Positions 55,800 to 63,292 of a stretch of 64,000 bases of DNA are shown here, piece by piece; position 1 is the stretch's first letter; each line of letters starts with the position of its first letter. This DNA comes from an uncultured Eubacteriales bacterium (GTDB lineage Bacteria; Bacillota; Clostridia; Christensenellales; Aristaeellaceae): contig CACYTF010000004.1 in NCBI GenBank assembly GCA_902777335.1, positions 1 to 64,000 on the forward strand, written 5' to 3'. Made by a program: the position numbers and the translations under genes. Under the pieces are notes generated by a model. That model was not told where the DNA came from. It did not search any database and saw only the letters and a list, made by a program, of their open reading frames with translations.

Positions 55800-56714
55800 T
55801 CAAACGCTGTCTGCCATGTCCGCAACCAGCTTTTCGGTCTTTTCCCAGCCAAGGCACGGGTCAGTGATCGATTTCCCAAATACCCCCTGGCCGGCCATCT
55901 GGCTCCCGTCGATCAGATAGCTCTCGATCATCAAGCCCTTTACAAACCCGTTGATCGTCCTGTTCCGCCTGCAATTGTGCATCACTTCCTCTGCGATGCG
56001 ACCCTGTTCATCATAGTGCTTGCCGGAATTGCTGTGATTGCAGTCGACGATCACGCTCTCGCCCGACAGGTTGAAGCGATGGAACATATCATAGAGCCGG
56101 CACAGGTTCTCATAATGATAGTTGGGATACGCGTTTCCACTGATATCCTCATAGCCTCTGAGAATCGCGTGCGCGTACGGATTGCCCTCTGTCTCCGTCA
56201 CCCACCCGTGGAATATCATGGAACCGGCATGCCTGGCGGCAGAGATGGCGTTGAGCATAACCTTCAGATCGCCACTCGTCGGGTTTTTCATGCCCACCGG
56301 AACATCCAGTCCGCTCGCCACCAACCGGTGTTGCTGATCCTCAACGGATCTGGCCCCTACAGCCGTATAGCAGACCAGATCCATATAGTTGTAGAATACC
56401 TCCGGATAGAGCATTTCGTCCGCGCCGAACATGCCGGTATCCGTGATCACTCGATAATGAAGCCTTCTCGTCGCAATGAGTCCGTTCATGAGATCATCGG
56501 TGCCGCGCGTCGGATCAGGGCGGTGGAGCAAGCCCTTGTATCCCATCCCGTTTGTCCTGGGTTTGCTGGTATACACGCGAGGGATGATGAGAAAGCGCTC
56601 CTTCACTCTGTCCCGCAGCTTTGACAGCTGCTCCATATACTCACGTGAAAAGTAAAAAACAGTGTGTCTCCAAGCCGCTGCTGCGGCGATGGAAACACAC
56701 TCTGCATTCGTCAA
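55800..56714 (-). pseudogene. DAHP synthase (class I, AroF/G type), C-terminal part of a split gene
   Basis: Codons from YMEQLSKLRDRVKERFLIIPRVY (residues from 56642 downward) to the end form about 280 residues of 3-deoxy-D-arabino-heptulosonate 7-phosphate synthase, the first enzyme of the shikimate pathway. Seen are KPRTNGMGYKGLLHRPDP, GADEMLYPEVFYNY, VGARSVEDQQHRLVASGLDVPVGMKNPTSGD in order, IVDCNHSNSGK and GKSITDPCLGWE. The first 25 residues of this frame are not DAHP synthase; they read through the terminator of an inserted cassette. The missing N-terminus with GPCSAD lies at 59446-59601. The PEP and metal sites are split between the pieces. Confidence 0.93.
56654..56701 (-). terminator. 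Terminator at the left edge of the inserted cassette
   Basis: Minus-strand stem AGTGTGTTTCCA / TGGAGACACACT with an internal GCCGC stem, followed by GTTTTTTA. It ends only 10 bp from the cassette border. Confidence 0.85.
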
Positions 56715-56974
56715 CTACCGAGATGTCGGCCGAACAGCGCCCTGCAATCGCGGAGCAGCTCCAGGGGCCGACCGCACTGGCAGGCCAGAAAGTGCAGCGC
56801 CAGCACGGCGCAGCATGCGCAGCCGCTGGCAATCGCCTGTCCGTTCGGCAGCACGGCCTGCCCGTCCGGCGCGCGCTGTGGCGTCGGCGTGTCCGCCATC
56901 TCCAGCAGTTGTTCCCGCAGGGCGCAGTCCGTCCGCGCCCCGCGGCAGTCCATATGGTTCATGTGAGCATTCAT
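56711..56974 (-). CDS. Possible small Cys-rich protein (87 residues), unknown
   Basis: An 87-codon frame with eight cysteines, clustered as SGCACCAVLALHFLACQCG, preceded by an AAAGGA site close to its ATG. It is the last frame of the cassette, directly before the terminator. It matches no family I know. A shadow ORF is possible; its strand and position are the main support. The cysteine cluster with a hydrophobic centre could be a membrane-associated or modified peptide, but this is speculation. The space to the upstream gene (56975-57162) has no frame I can support, only a small GCAAGG/CCTTGC hairpin near 57040. Confidence 0.35.
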   Translation of the reverse strand: MNAHMNHMDCRGARTDCALREQLLEMADTPTPQRAPDGQAVLPNGQAIASGCACCAVLALHFLACQCGRPLELLRDCRALFGRHLGS

Positions 56975-57162
56975 CCTTTGTGTTGATTCAGTTTTTATAC
57001 TACTCTCAGTTTCAGACAGCCAGAGCAGCGGAGGGTTTTTCGTTCTGGCAAGGCGAACCCTTGCGGGCTAGCTGGCGGCAAGTCAAAAGGGATCAACACC
57101 GTCAGAGTGGAAAAGGCACCCGCTGAATGGCTGGATTAATCTGAGAGGAGTACTAAATGGAA

Positions 57163-57183
57163 GGGCGGGGGAGCTCCCCGCCC
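57163..57183 (-). terminator. Hairpin downstream of the secreted-protein gene
   Basis: GGGCGGGG (57163-57170) pairs with CCCCGCCC (57176-57183) around GAGCT. On the minus strand it is followed by TTCCATTT, a weak T tract. Confidence 0.6.
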
Positions 57184-57241
57184 GCGGTCAAAGTCGCTTT
57201 TGAATCGCCCTGAGCAGGCTTATGATCCATTCCCAGGGCAG

Positions 57242-57667
57242 TCAGGTGGCCGTCTTCTTGATGCTGGTGTAGGACTTTGATTCCATTGAGCCGCCCTTGA
57301 CGCAGACAAACACGCACTTCACGCGATAGGTCTCTCCCGCCACGCCATAGAATATCTTGCTGAAGGAATGCGAGGTGGTGTTGGTCTTGGTGGAGCCGGA
57401 GAGTACGCCGGTTACATCATACCAGTTCCCAGAACTATCTTTCTTCTGAACCCAATAATTCGCCACCCCCAGCTGGTCGGCCAGGCCGACGGCGGAGCAG
57501 GTGAACGACAGCTGGAGCCTGCCGCTGCCGATGGCGGTGACGGCCATGCCGTAGCTGGAGAAGTAATTGCTTGCCTGAGTTCCGTCTGTCTCAGGCAGCG
57601 CGGCGAACGCGACGGAGCTGCAGAGCAGCATGGAAACGGCCAGAATCATGGCGATGAATTTCTTCAT
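57242..57667 (-). CDS. Small secreted protein, unknown function
   Basis: The 141-residue product has a clear signal peptide (MKKFIAMILAVSMLLCSSVAFA, by position residues 1-22) and a beta-rich mature part of about 118 residues. It contains YGMAVTAIGSGRLQLSFTC and YWVQKKDSSGNWYDVTGVLSG, then IFYGVAGETYRVKCVFVCVKG. This resembles small secreted clostridial proteins found beside sigma/DUF4367 pairs, but no named domain is certain. ATG 57667 has GGGAGG. It is 64 bp downstream of the anti-sigma-like gene and is probably a target or signal in the same system. Confidence 0.75.
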   Translation of the reverse strand: MKKFIAMILAVSMLLCSSVAFAALPETDGTQASNYFSSYGMAVTAIGSGRLQLSFTCSAVGLADQLGVANYWVQKKDSSGNWYDVTGVLSGSTKTNTTSHSFSKIFYGVAGETYRVKCVFVCVKGGSMESKSYTSIKKTAT

Positions 57668-57731
57668 ATTTGGAATCCTCCCTTTATCTTCGCTTCGGGA
57701 AGAGCGCGTCTCCATCTGCGCAGAATCGACG

Positions 57732-58565
57732 CTATGTATTCAGTGCATGGATGACATGGCGCAGTTCATCCTCGGTCAGCGTCCCGTACAGGTTGTAGTG
57801 GATATTCCCCGACAGCCAGGATACGTACATCCCTCTCTCGTCGGAATTGTAGTACACTGTCACGTCGACGCCGTCGATTTCGACGGTCCCGGGCACTTCC
57901 GCCTGCCGCTCGTACTCCACATCAAACGACGCGCTTGCATCCTGCGCAACCTCCAGCGCCTCGAGGGTGGCCCACTGCTCTCCCTTCGTCATGTACAGGC
58001 TCCATTTCTGGAGGATGCCGTCGTCCGACCAGGTTCCCTGAACGAACGCATATCCTTCCGGCAGGCACCCGGAGGCCGCAATGGCCTTGCCGATCTCGCC
58101 GGGGATGTCGTCCAGGGATGTGAACTCCATTTCCCGGCCGTTATCGTTGTCTGCCGCCCAATACTGTGTATTCTGCCCTTGTTCCACCTCGTAATCAGGT
58201 GTCACGATGCCGAATGTCTGCGCAACCGGCATCAGATACTTCAGCAGCAGCGTCCAGTTGAACGCGCGCGCGGAAGTGTAGGTGACGAGGAATGCCGCTA
58301 TGATCGAGGCCGCCGCAATGGCCGCGCGGCGCAGCACCACGGGCAAGCGCCGCCGATTCAGCTTCCGGGAAATCGCCTGCCAGTCCGCCGCCCTGTCGGC
58401 GTCGGTCGGCGCGTCCTTCTCCACCAGCTGAAGCAGCTCCGATACAAGCTGGGTATCCATCTCATCTTCTGGTTTTGCCAGCTCCGCATCAAGCAGCCGC
58501 GTTAGCTCATCGGGCATCAACTCCAACCTTTTATCTTTGACCAAGCGGTTCAAAACATTCGGCAT
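57732..58565 (-). CDS. Membrane protein with DUF4367-like domain, probable anti-sigma factor
   Basis: The 277-residue protein has a cytoplasmic N-terminal helical region of about 80 residues (LMPDELTRLLDAELAKPEDEMD), one transmembrane helix near 80-100 (AAIAAASIIAAFLVTYTSA) and an external domain. The external part ends with Y-E-R-Q-A-E-V-P and VYYNSDERGMYVSWLSGNIHYNLYGTLTEDELRHVIHAL-type sequence at 225-275, typical of DUF4367. Such proteins follow ECF sigma genes and hold the sigma factor at the membrane. ATG 58565 has a GGAG site; upstream ATG 58580 does not. Confidence 0.78.
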   Translation of the reverse strand: MPNVLNRLVKDKRLELMPDELTRLLDAELAKPEDEMDTQLVSELLQLVEKDAPTDADRAADWQAISRKLNRRRLPVVLRRAAIAAASIIAAFLVTYTSARAFNWTLLLKYLMPVAQTFGIVTPDYEVEQGQNTQYWAADNDNGREMEFTSLDDIPGEIGKAIAASGCLPEGYAFVQGTWSDDGILQKWSLYMTKGEQWATLEALEVAQDASASFDVEYERQAEVPGTVEIDGVDVTVYYNSDERGMYVSWLSGNIHYNLYGTLTEDELRHVIHALNT

Positions 58566-58629
58566 TTTTGCACGCTCCATTTCTATCTATGTCGTCAGAA
58601 GCCTGAATATTACAATACAAGGTGCAAAT

Positions 58630-59178
58630 TTATTTTATCGCCAAGTGGAGCATAAAGGCGACGATGCAGACCAGAAGCACCGCCCGCAGACGCTCCCGGA
58701 TCCGGTGGATGCGCACGCGGATGCAGTTTTCGCTCAGGCCTGTCTTCGCGCTGAGGTCGCGAAGGGAGGTGCCCTTGATGCAGTATTCCTCGATCAGCTC
58801 ATAGTCCTCCGCAGGCAAGGTCGATCGCAGCGTCAGCATCGCGTCCACGGCGTCCGTCTCGTCCGGTGCGGCGCTGTCCAGCGTTCCGGCGGATTGAGTG
58901 GCGAGGTGGATGGCTTGCAGCGAAGCCGCCTTCTGCGCCTGGCGGACATGGGCCTTTTGGTGATTCTTGCACAGGTTTCGCGCCGTGACGAACAGCCATC
59001 CCTCCGGCTTCACATGGCCGGAGATGTCCTTCTCCGCCGCCAGCAGGAACACCTGCTGCACGATGTCGTGCGAATCCTCCACAGGGTATTGCTTCAGCAG
59101 ATATCTAACGAGCTTGAAGACGTTGACATACTGCGCCCTGTACAATTCCTCCAGCCAGGTCTCGCCGCGCTTCGACAT
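58630..59178 (-). CDS. ECF-type sigma-70 factor with a hydrophobic C-terminal tail
   Basis: The 182-residue protein has sigma region 2 at about 12-75 (LYRAQYVNVFKLVRYLLKQ, DSHDIVQQVFLLAAEK, WLFVTARNLCKNH) and region 4 at about 115-165 (LPAEDYELIEEYCIKGTSLRDLSAKTGL, then SENCIRVRIHRIRERL in order). It ends in AVLLVCIVAFMLHLAIK, a likely membrane helix, which is unusual. It is the first gene after the cassette promoter, with the anti-sigma-like gene 64 bp downstream. It probably drives its own cassette and possibly surface genes. Confidence 0.88.
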   Translation of the reverse strand: MSKRGETWLEELYRAQYVNVFKLVRYLLKQYPVEDSHDIVQQVFLLAAEKDISGHVKPEGWLFVTARNLCKNHQKAHVRQAQKAASLQAIHLATQSAGTLDSAAPDETDAVDAMLTLRSTLPAEDYELIEEYCIKGTSLRDLSAKTGLSENCIRVRIHRIRERLRAVLLVCIVAFMLHLAIK

Positions 59179-59252
59179 GGTGCTCTTCCTCTCATATGTT
59201 TCTTTAGACCGATGGAATGGTTACCAAATTATTAATTGATGCTGTAATGGTA

Positions 59253-59281
59253 ATTATACCCTGTGAAACCATGCAAGTCAA
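59253..59281 (-). promoter_or_regulatory. Promoter of the inserted sigma cassette
   Basis: Minus-strand TTGACT (59276-59281) and TATAAT (59253-59258) with 17-bp spacing. It is of the housekeeping type, about 75 bases before the sigma gene. The 164 bp between it and the cassette edge (59282-59445) hold no convincing gene. Confidence 0.82.
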
Positions 59282-59445
59282 TTGCCCGAGGGGGCGTATT
59301 GTTGTACTATAGTGTCTCCTCAATGGATGCTTCGCATATGCTGAAATTCATTTTGCAAGGCACTCGACGACAAGGGGAATCGCTGCTCAATGCCGCCGGT
59401 TTCACTGCTCAATTCGTCCGGTCGCGGTGCTCGTTCTGGGGCGGA

Positions 59446-59601
59446 ATACTCATTCAGTACCGCATCTTCACGATCAGCGGAACAGGGACCGATGATCAGC
59501 AGTTTCCTGCTGTCCGTTCCGTCCAATACGGCCTGTATCTCTTTTATGGTCCTGTCTCTGTCCCGCTTCTGCGCTTCGCTCAGAGAATAGCCCTCCGTCA
59601 A
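59446..59601 (-). pseudogene. DAHP synthase, N-terminal part of the split gene
   Basis: This 52-codon fragment reads L-T-E-G-Y-S-L-S-E-A-Q-K and then TIKEIQAVLDGTDSRKLLII, G-P-C-S-A-D-R-E-D-A-V-L-N-E-Y. It is the N-terminal PEP-binding block of class I DAHP synthase. It continues into the inserted cassette and stops at 59320. Upstream the frame stays open as V-P-E-L-W-A but meets TAA at about 59625, at the edge of a REP-like palindrome. The true start codon has therefore been lost; TTG 59601 lacks a ribosome site. The gene is damaged twice. Confidence 0.9.
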
Positions 59602-59633
59602 AGCCCACAGCTCAGGAACCTGTTAAAAAAAGT

Positions 59634-59746
59634 GGACACCGGGGACAGACACACCAGAACCGTCCCCGATGTCCCCGTGCGAATCTTAACACGTCAATAA
59701 AGAAAGTGGACACTGGGGACAGACACCCGAACCGTCCCCAATGTCC
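59634..59746. repeat. Two REP-like palindromes A at the 5' end of the split gene
   Basis: GGACACCGGGGACAG... at 59634-59674 and GGACACTGGGGACAG... at 59708-59746. The spacer GAATCTTAACACGTCAATAA also occurs next to the short RAYT gene at about 52839, so this block is a copy of that RAYT border. Confidence 0.88.
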
Positions 59747-59764
59747 CATGTCCTAATGTCCCAC

Positions 59765-59813
59765 AAAAGAACCGCCCCCTCCTCTTCCAAGTGATCAGAA
59801 GGTTTGGGGGCGG
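59765..59813 (-). terminator. Terminator of the BspA-like gene
   Basis: Minus-strand CCGCCCCC (59806-59813) pairs with GGGGGCGG (59772-59779), followed by TTCTTTTGTGG. It lies about 55 bases after the stop codon. Confidence 0.75.
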
Positions 59814-59867
59814 ATACAAGGACAGGCCCTTTGTTTCGCAGACAAAGGAGTTATCCCCCTCTGTCTT

Positions 59868-62051
59868 CTATTTCACCTTGATGGTACAGGTGGCCTTTTT
59901 GCCGTTGGGCGCTTTGACTGTGATAACGGTCTTGCCGGGCTTCAAGGCTGTCACCTTGCCCTTGGAGGAGACCTTTGCGACCTGCTTGTTGCTGCTGGTC
60001 CACTTCAGCTTCACCTTGGCGGAGGTTTTATGCGCGGGAGTGAACGTCACCTTCAGCGTCAAGGTTTTGCCCACGGCGAGATTCGCCTTGCTCTTGCTCA
60101 GCTTCAGCTTCTTGACTGTCAGCTTCGGCACGACCTTTTGCCGCGTGATCACCTTGCTGCATACCGAGCAGTGCTTTCCCTTGGTGAGGCCCGTCTTCAC
60201 ATAGGTTGCCGCTACCGCCTTGTCGGTCACCACCTTGTGTCCAGTGGCAGGCACGATCTTTTGAGCCACCAGCACGGTGTCGCAAACGGAACAGTGGCTG
60301 CCTTGCGTCCGTCCACTCTTGGTGCAGGTAGCATCCACAGCGGGATCGACGACCTCCTTGTGACCCGTGGCCTTGATGACCTGTTGATCCACCAGCACGC
60401 TTTCACAAACGGAGCAGTGTTTTCCCTCGGTCAGGCCGTCCTTGGTACAGGTGGCCGGAACCGCAGGATCGATGACTGCGGTGTGTCCTGTCGCGGGTAT
60501 GTTCTTCTGGGGCACGGTCACGGTATCGCAGACCTTACAATGCTTGCCCTCGGTCTTGCCCGGCTTGGTACAGGTTGCCTCCACCGCAGGGTCGATCACC
60601 TCGGTATGTCCCTTGGCGGGAATCGTTTCCTGGGCCACAAGCACGGTATTGCACACAGAGCAGTGGCTGCCCGCGGTCAGGCCGCCCTTGGCACAGGTCG
60701 CCTCCACCGCGGCGTCATCGACCACCACGTGGGTTGTGGTCTGCACCTCATAGCCGTGCTCCCTGGCCCACTTGGTGGGCGCTGTTTCACAGATCGTGTG
60801 AAAGATCATGTGCTCGGCACAGGACTGGAATGCCTTTTCCGCAATGCTCATCGAGTCTTTGCGCTCGATGGTGACATCCGAAAGCTGATAGCAATCCTTG
60901 AACGCTTCGTTATTGATGGTCTTCACGTTCACGGGAATCGTGAAGCTGGTGAAGCTGAAGCAGTTGTAGAATGCATTGCCGCCGATACTGGTCACGCTGG
61001 CGGGCAGCGTAACGGCGGTAAGCCGGTTGCAATCGTAGAAGGTCTTGGACTCAATAGTGGTAACATTGCTGGGAACATTGACCGATGTCAAGTTGGTGCA
61101 GCCCTCAAAGGCCGAGCTGCCGATCTTGACCACGCTTTCGGGCAGCTTGACGGTGGTCAAGCCATCACAACCCTTGAACGCGGATGTCCCGATGTTGGTC
61201 ACTGTTTGGGGAATCGAAACGCCGGTCAGCTTGGTACAGCCCGAGAACAGCGAATTGCTGATCTCGCTAATACCGCTGGGCAACACGACGCCGGACATAC
61301 CGCTGCAGTTCTCAAAGGCGGAAGCACCAAGCTCAGTCACCGAATCCGGGATAACCACGCTGGGCAGGCTTGAGCAGCCCTTGAAGGCCGATTTGCCGAT
61401 GCTTGTGACATTGCTCCCGATGGAGATAGCCGGCAAGCGGGAACACCCCTCAAAGGTGGATTCATCGATATAGACGAAATTTGCGTTTCCGGAAAGCCTT
61501 ACGCTGGTTAGCGCGCTGCAGCCCTTGAACGCTGATTTGCCTACGTGGGTGACGGTATTGGGAAGGTCAATAGCCGTCAAATCCTTGCAATTCTCAAAGG
61601 CTGAATTGCCGATGCTGGACAGTGTCTGCGATAACGTCACCTTATTCAACGCCGTGCAGCCGGAGAACGCTTTGTCAAAGATGTGGGTTACGCCGTTGTG
61701 CAGCTGTACCGTTTCCAGCTTTTTGCAGTTCTGAAACGCGCCGGTGCCAATGACGGTGACATCCGAGGGAATGACCACATCCCGATCGCTGCCGCTATAC
61801 TTCGTCAGTACGCCGTCCACCACGCTAAAGCCTTCGTCCTCAGCGGCCTCCACGAACCGCGCATCCGCCGGGGCTACGTCCGGCTCCGCCTCATAAAGGT
61901 CGAATTCCTGCTGTTCGGCAACAATCCCGTCGATCGCTTCGGTGAAAGCTTCCTCCGTCATGCCCGATTCAAGGGACAGCCCTTCCGCCGATGCGCAGGC
62001 CAACAACGCACAGCAGATCAGGGCGGCCAACAGGCTCCAAATTCGCTTCAT
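59868..62051 (-). CDS. Secreted BspA-like leucine-rich repeat protein with Cys repeats and Ig-like domain
   Basis: The 727-residue protein has a signal MKRIWSLLAALICCALLAC (possible lipobox LLAC). About fourteen LRR_5/BspA units follow (residues 75-430), each of the type V-T-x-I-G-x-S-A-F-x-G-C-x-x-L. Six 40-residue Cys repeats come next (AVEATCTKPGKTEGKHCKVC pattern with GHTEVIDPAV links). The end is a BIG2 Ig-like domain (KVKLKWTSSNKQVAKVSSKG). These domains occur in surface or secreted adhesins. The Cys repeats are relatives of those in the giant protein at 44.8 kb. Start 62051 has GGAGG. Confidence 0.9.
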   Translation of the reverse strand: MKRIWSLLAALICCALLACASAEGLSLESGMTEEAFTEAIDGIVAEQQEFDLYEAEPDVAPADARFVEAAEDEGFSVVDGVLTKYSGSDRDVVIPSDVTVIGTGAFQNCKKLETVQLHNGVTHIFDKAFSGCTALNKVTLSQTLSSIGNSAFENCKDLTAIDLPNTVTHVGKSAFKGCSALTSVRLSGNANFVYIDESTFEGCSRLPAISIGSNVTSIGKSAFKGCSSLPSVVIPDSVTELGASAFENCSGMSGVVLPSGISEISNSLFSGCTKLTGVSIPQTVTNIGTSAFKGCDGLTTVKLPESVVKIGSSAFEGCTNLTSVNVPSNVTTIESKTFYDCNRLTAVTLPASVTSIGGNAFYNCFSFTSFTIPVNVKTINNEAFKDCYQLSDVTIERKDSMSIAEKAFQSCAEHMIFHTICETAPTKWAREHGYEVQTTTHVVVDDAAVEATCAKGGLTAGSHCSVCNTVLVAQETIPAKGHTEVIDPAVEATCTKPGKTEGKHCKVCDTVTVPQKNIPATGHTAVIDPAVPATCTKDGLTEGKHCSVCESVLVDQQVIKATGHKEVVDPAVDATCTKSGRTQGSHCSVCDTVLVAQKIVPATGHKVVTDKAVAATYVKTGLTKGKHCSVCSKVITRQKVVPKLTVKKLKLSKSKANLAVGKTLTLKVTFTPAHKTSAKVKLKWTSSNKQVAKVSSKGKVTALKPGKTVITVKAPNGKKATCTIKVK

Positions 62052-62168
62052 GTTCATTCCTCCCATGGTTGTATATAAGGGCTTCTTTAACATCATATTC
62101 CCATTATATGTCATTTTGGCGAAATTGGCAAGAGGTCAGTGGAAAATGTACATTGGGTAGGTTACATT

Positions 62169-62233
62169 GTTACACTGGGGACGGTTACACTGGTTACACT
62201 GGGGACGGTTCTTGTGTATCCGTCCCCATGTAT
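62169..62233. repeat. REP-like palindrome B beside the full-length RAYT gene
   Basis: GGGGACGGTTCTTGTGTATC followed by CGTCCCCATGTATAC, plus partial copies GTTACACTGGGGACGGTTAC before it. The loop is TGTGTATC rather than the TGTGTCT of type A. Confidence 0.85.
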
Positions 62234-62237
62234 ACCT

Positions 62238-63053
62238 TCATATGTCCAGCGCCTGATAGATGGTCTTTCGCGTATACCCCGTGATCCTTCCAATCTGCGC
62301 AATATTGACGCCCATTCGATACAGCTTTCGGAAAATCGCCTCCCTCTTCTCCCTCTCCTGCTTTTGAAACTCCGATGCCGAAGGACAGCCCGAAAGCTTC
62401 AGCATCAGCGCCTTCGCTTCTTCATCTGTCTTGGGTAGGCTGGGCCGCTCGATATCGATGAATCGATCCTCATTCTCCTGTTCCGTGAACTCCTTCAGCT
62501 GATCCCGGGCCTGGATGCCCAGCACAAAGCCGGTATCCGTCAGCGTATCAACGTTTCCGCGCAGATAATCCCTGTAGCTGCTGTCCGAATAATCCTCCGG
62601 CTTTTCACAAATTCGCGCCTTAACCGGATTGCGATGGATGTACCGCAGCGCCATGAGCAGATATGTGTCATCCTCTACCGGTTCGCTCCTGAAGCGGTCC
62701 TGAAACAGATGACCCACGCGCTTGTACTTTCGGTTGAAATACAGGACATAGGAAACGCCGATTCTTTTCATAGCGTTGTCCAGTGGCTCCCCCGGCCCGA
62801 CCTCAACGTCCTCGCCATGTATCGTCATCACCGACGGGCGCGCCGCTTCCTTGATCAGCAGATGGACATGATTCCCCATCAGGCAATAACCGTACAGTGC
62901 AAAGCCACAGCGTTTTTTGTAGATTTGAAGCAGACGGAGGTATTTCTCCTGGTCCTCTTCGTCTTCAAATATTCTCTGATAGTTGATTCCACGTATCATG
63001 ACATGGTAGACCCCGGATTCAGAGATTTCCCGTGCCATCCTCGCCACACCCAT
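62238..63053 (-). CDS. REP-associated tyrosine transposase (RAYT), full length
   Basis: The 271-residue Y1-type single-strand DNA transposase relative has GVYHVMIRGINYQRIFED at its start, the HUH metal motif in GYCLMGNHVHLLIKEA, and the catalytic-Tyr helix YLLMALRYIHRNPVKA. A C-terminal extension has a helix-turn-helix (GVNIAQIGRITGYTRKTIYQAL). RAYTs cut and join REP hairpins as monomers or dimers and are usually single-copy domesticated genes. It is bordered on both sides by palindromes of type B in opposite orientation. ATG 63053 or GTG 63056 may be used; both share AGAGGTG. Confidence 0.92.
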   Translation of the reverse strand: MGVARMAREISESGVYHVMIRGINYQRIFEDEEDQEKYLRLLQIYKKRCGFALYGYCLMGNHVHLLIKEAARPSVMTIHGEDVEVGPGEPLDNAMKRIGVSYVLYFNRKYKRVGHLFQDRFRSEPVEDDTYLLMALRYIHRNPVKARICEKPEDYSDSSYRDYLRGNVDTLTDTGFVLGIQARDQLKEFTEQENEDRFIDIERPSLPKTDEEAKALMLKLSGCPSASEFQKQEREKREAIFRKLYRMGVNIAQIGRITGYTRKTIYQALDI

Positions 63054-63116
63054 CACCTCTCTTCGCCTTCGTAATGACTATTGTATCGCAGGAATCATGC
63101 GGAGTCAATACAGAAG

Positions 63117-63152
63117 TATACATAGGGGACGGATACACAAGAACCGTCCCCA
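63117..63152. repeat. REP-like palindrome B, inverted copy
   Basis: GTATACATAGGGGACGGATA then CACAAGAACCGTCCCCATG. Same sequence family as 62169-62233 but on the other strand, placed just upstream of the RAYT start. Confidence 0.88.
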
Positions 63153-63259
63153 TGTTTAGGTAAAAAAGCATAATGGGGCAAAAGTCTGGCTGGGAAATAG
63201 GTGTGATGTATTTGTGCAGCAATGGGAATGTGCAACATGGTCAGTAACTCAAATGGAAA

Positions 63260-63284
63260 GTCGCCCAGATCGTTTCTGAGCGGC
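63260..63284 (-). terminator. Hairpin after the sulfatase gene
   Basis: Minus-strand GCCGCTCAGA and TCTGGGCGAC pair with one mismatch and one wobble around AACGA, followed by TTTCC. Confidence 0.5.
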
Positions 63285-63292
63285 TCTCTTGC

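Larger units (their letters stand above)
56644..59452. mobile_element. 2,809-bp sigma-factor cassette inserted into the DAHP synthase gene
   Basis: The 7-bp sequence ATACTCA occurs at both junctions (56637-56643 and 59446-59452). Removing one copy plus the intervening DNA joins D-A-V-L-N-E-Y to M-E-Q-L-S-K-L in frame and gives a 330-codon DAHP synthase reading from TTG 59601. The insert length is not a multiple of three, so the perfect repair is not accidental. It carries a promoter, an ECF-type sigma gene, a DUF4367 protein, a secreted protein, a Cys-rich frame and a terminator. No recombinase gene and no terminal inverted repeats are seen. Confidence 0.85.

Noticed and set aside
56644..59452. 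The DAHP synthase interruption as an ordinary IS insertion
   Set aside because: No transposase gene and no terminal inverted repeats are visible; only the 7-bp direct repeat fits.
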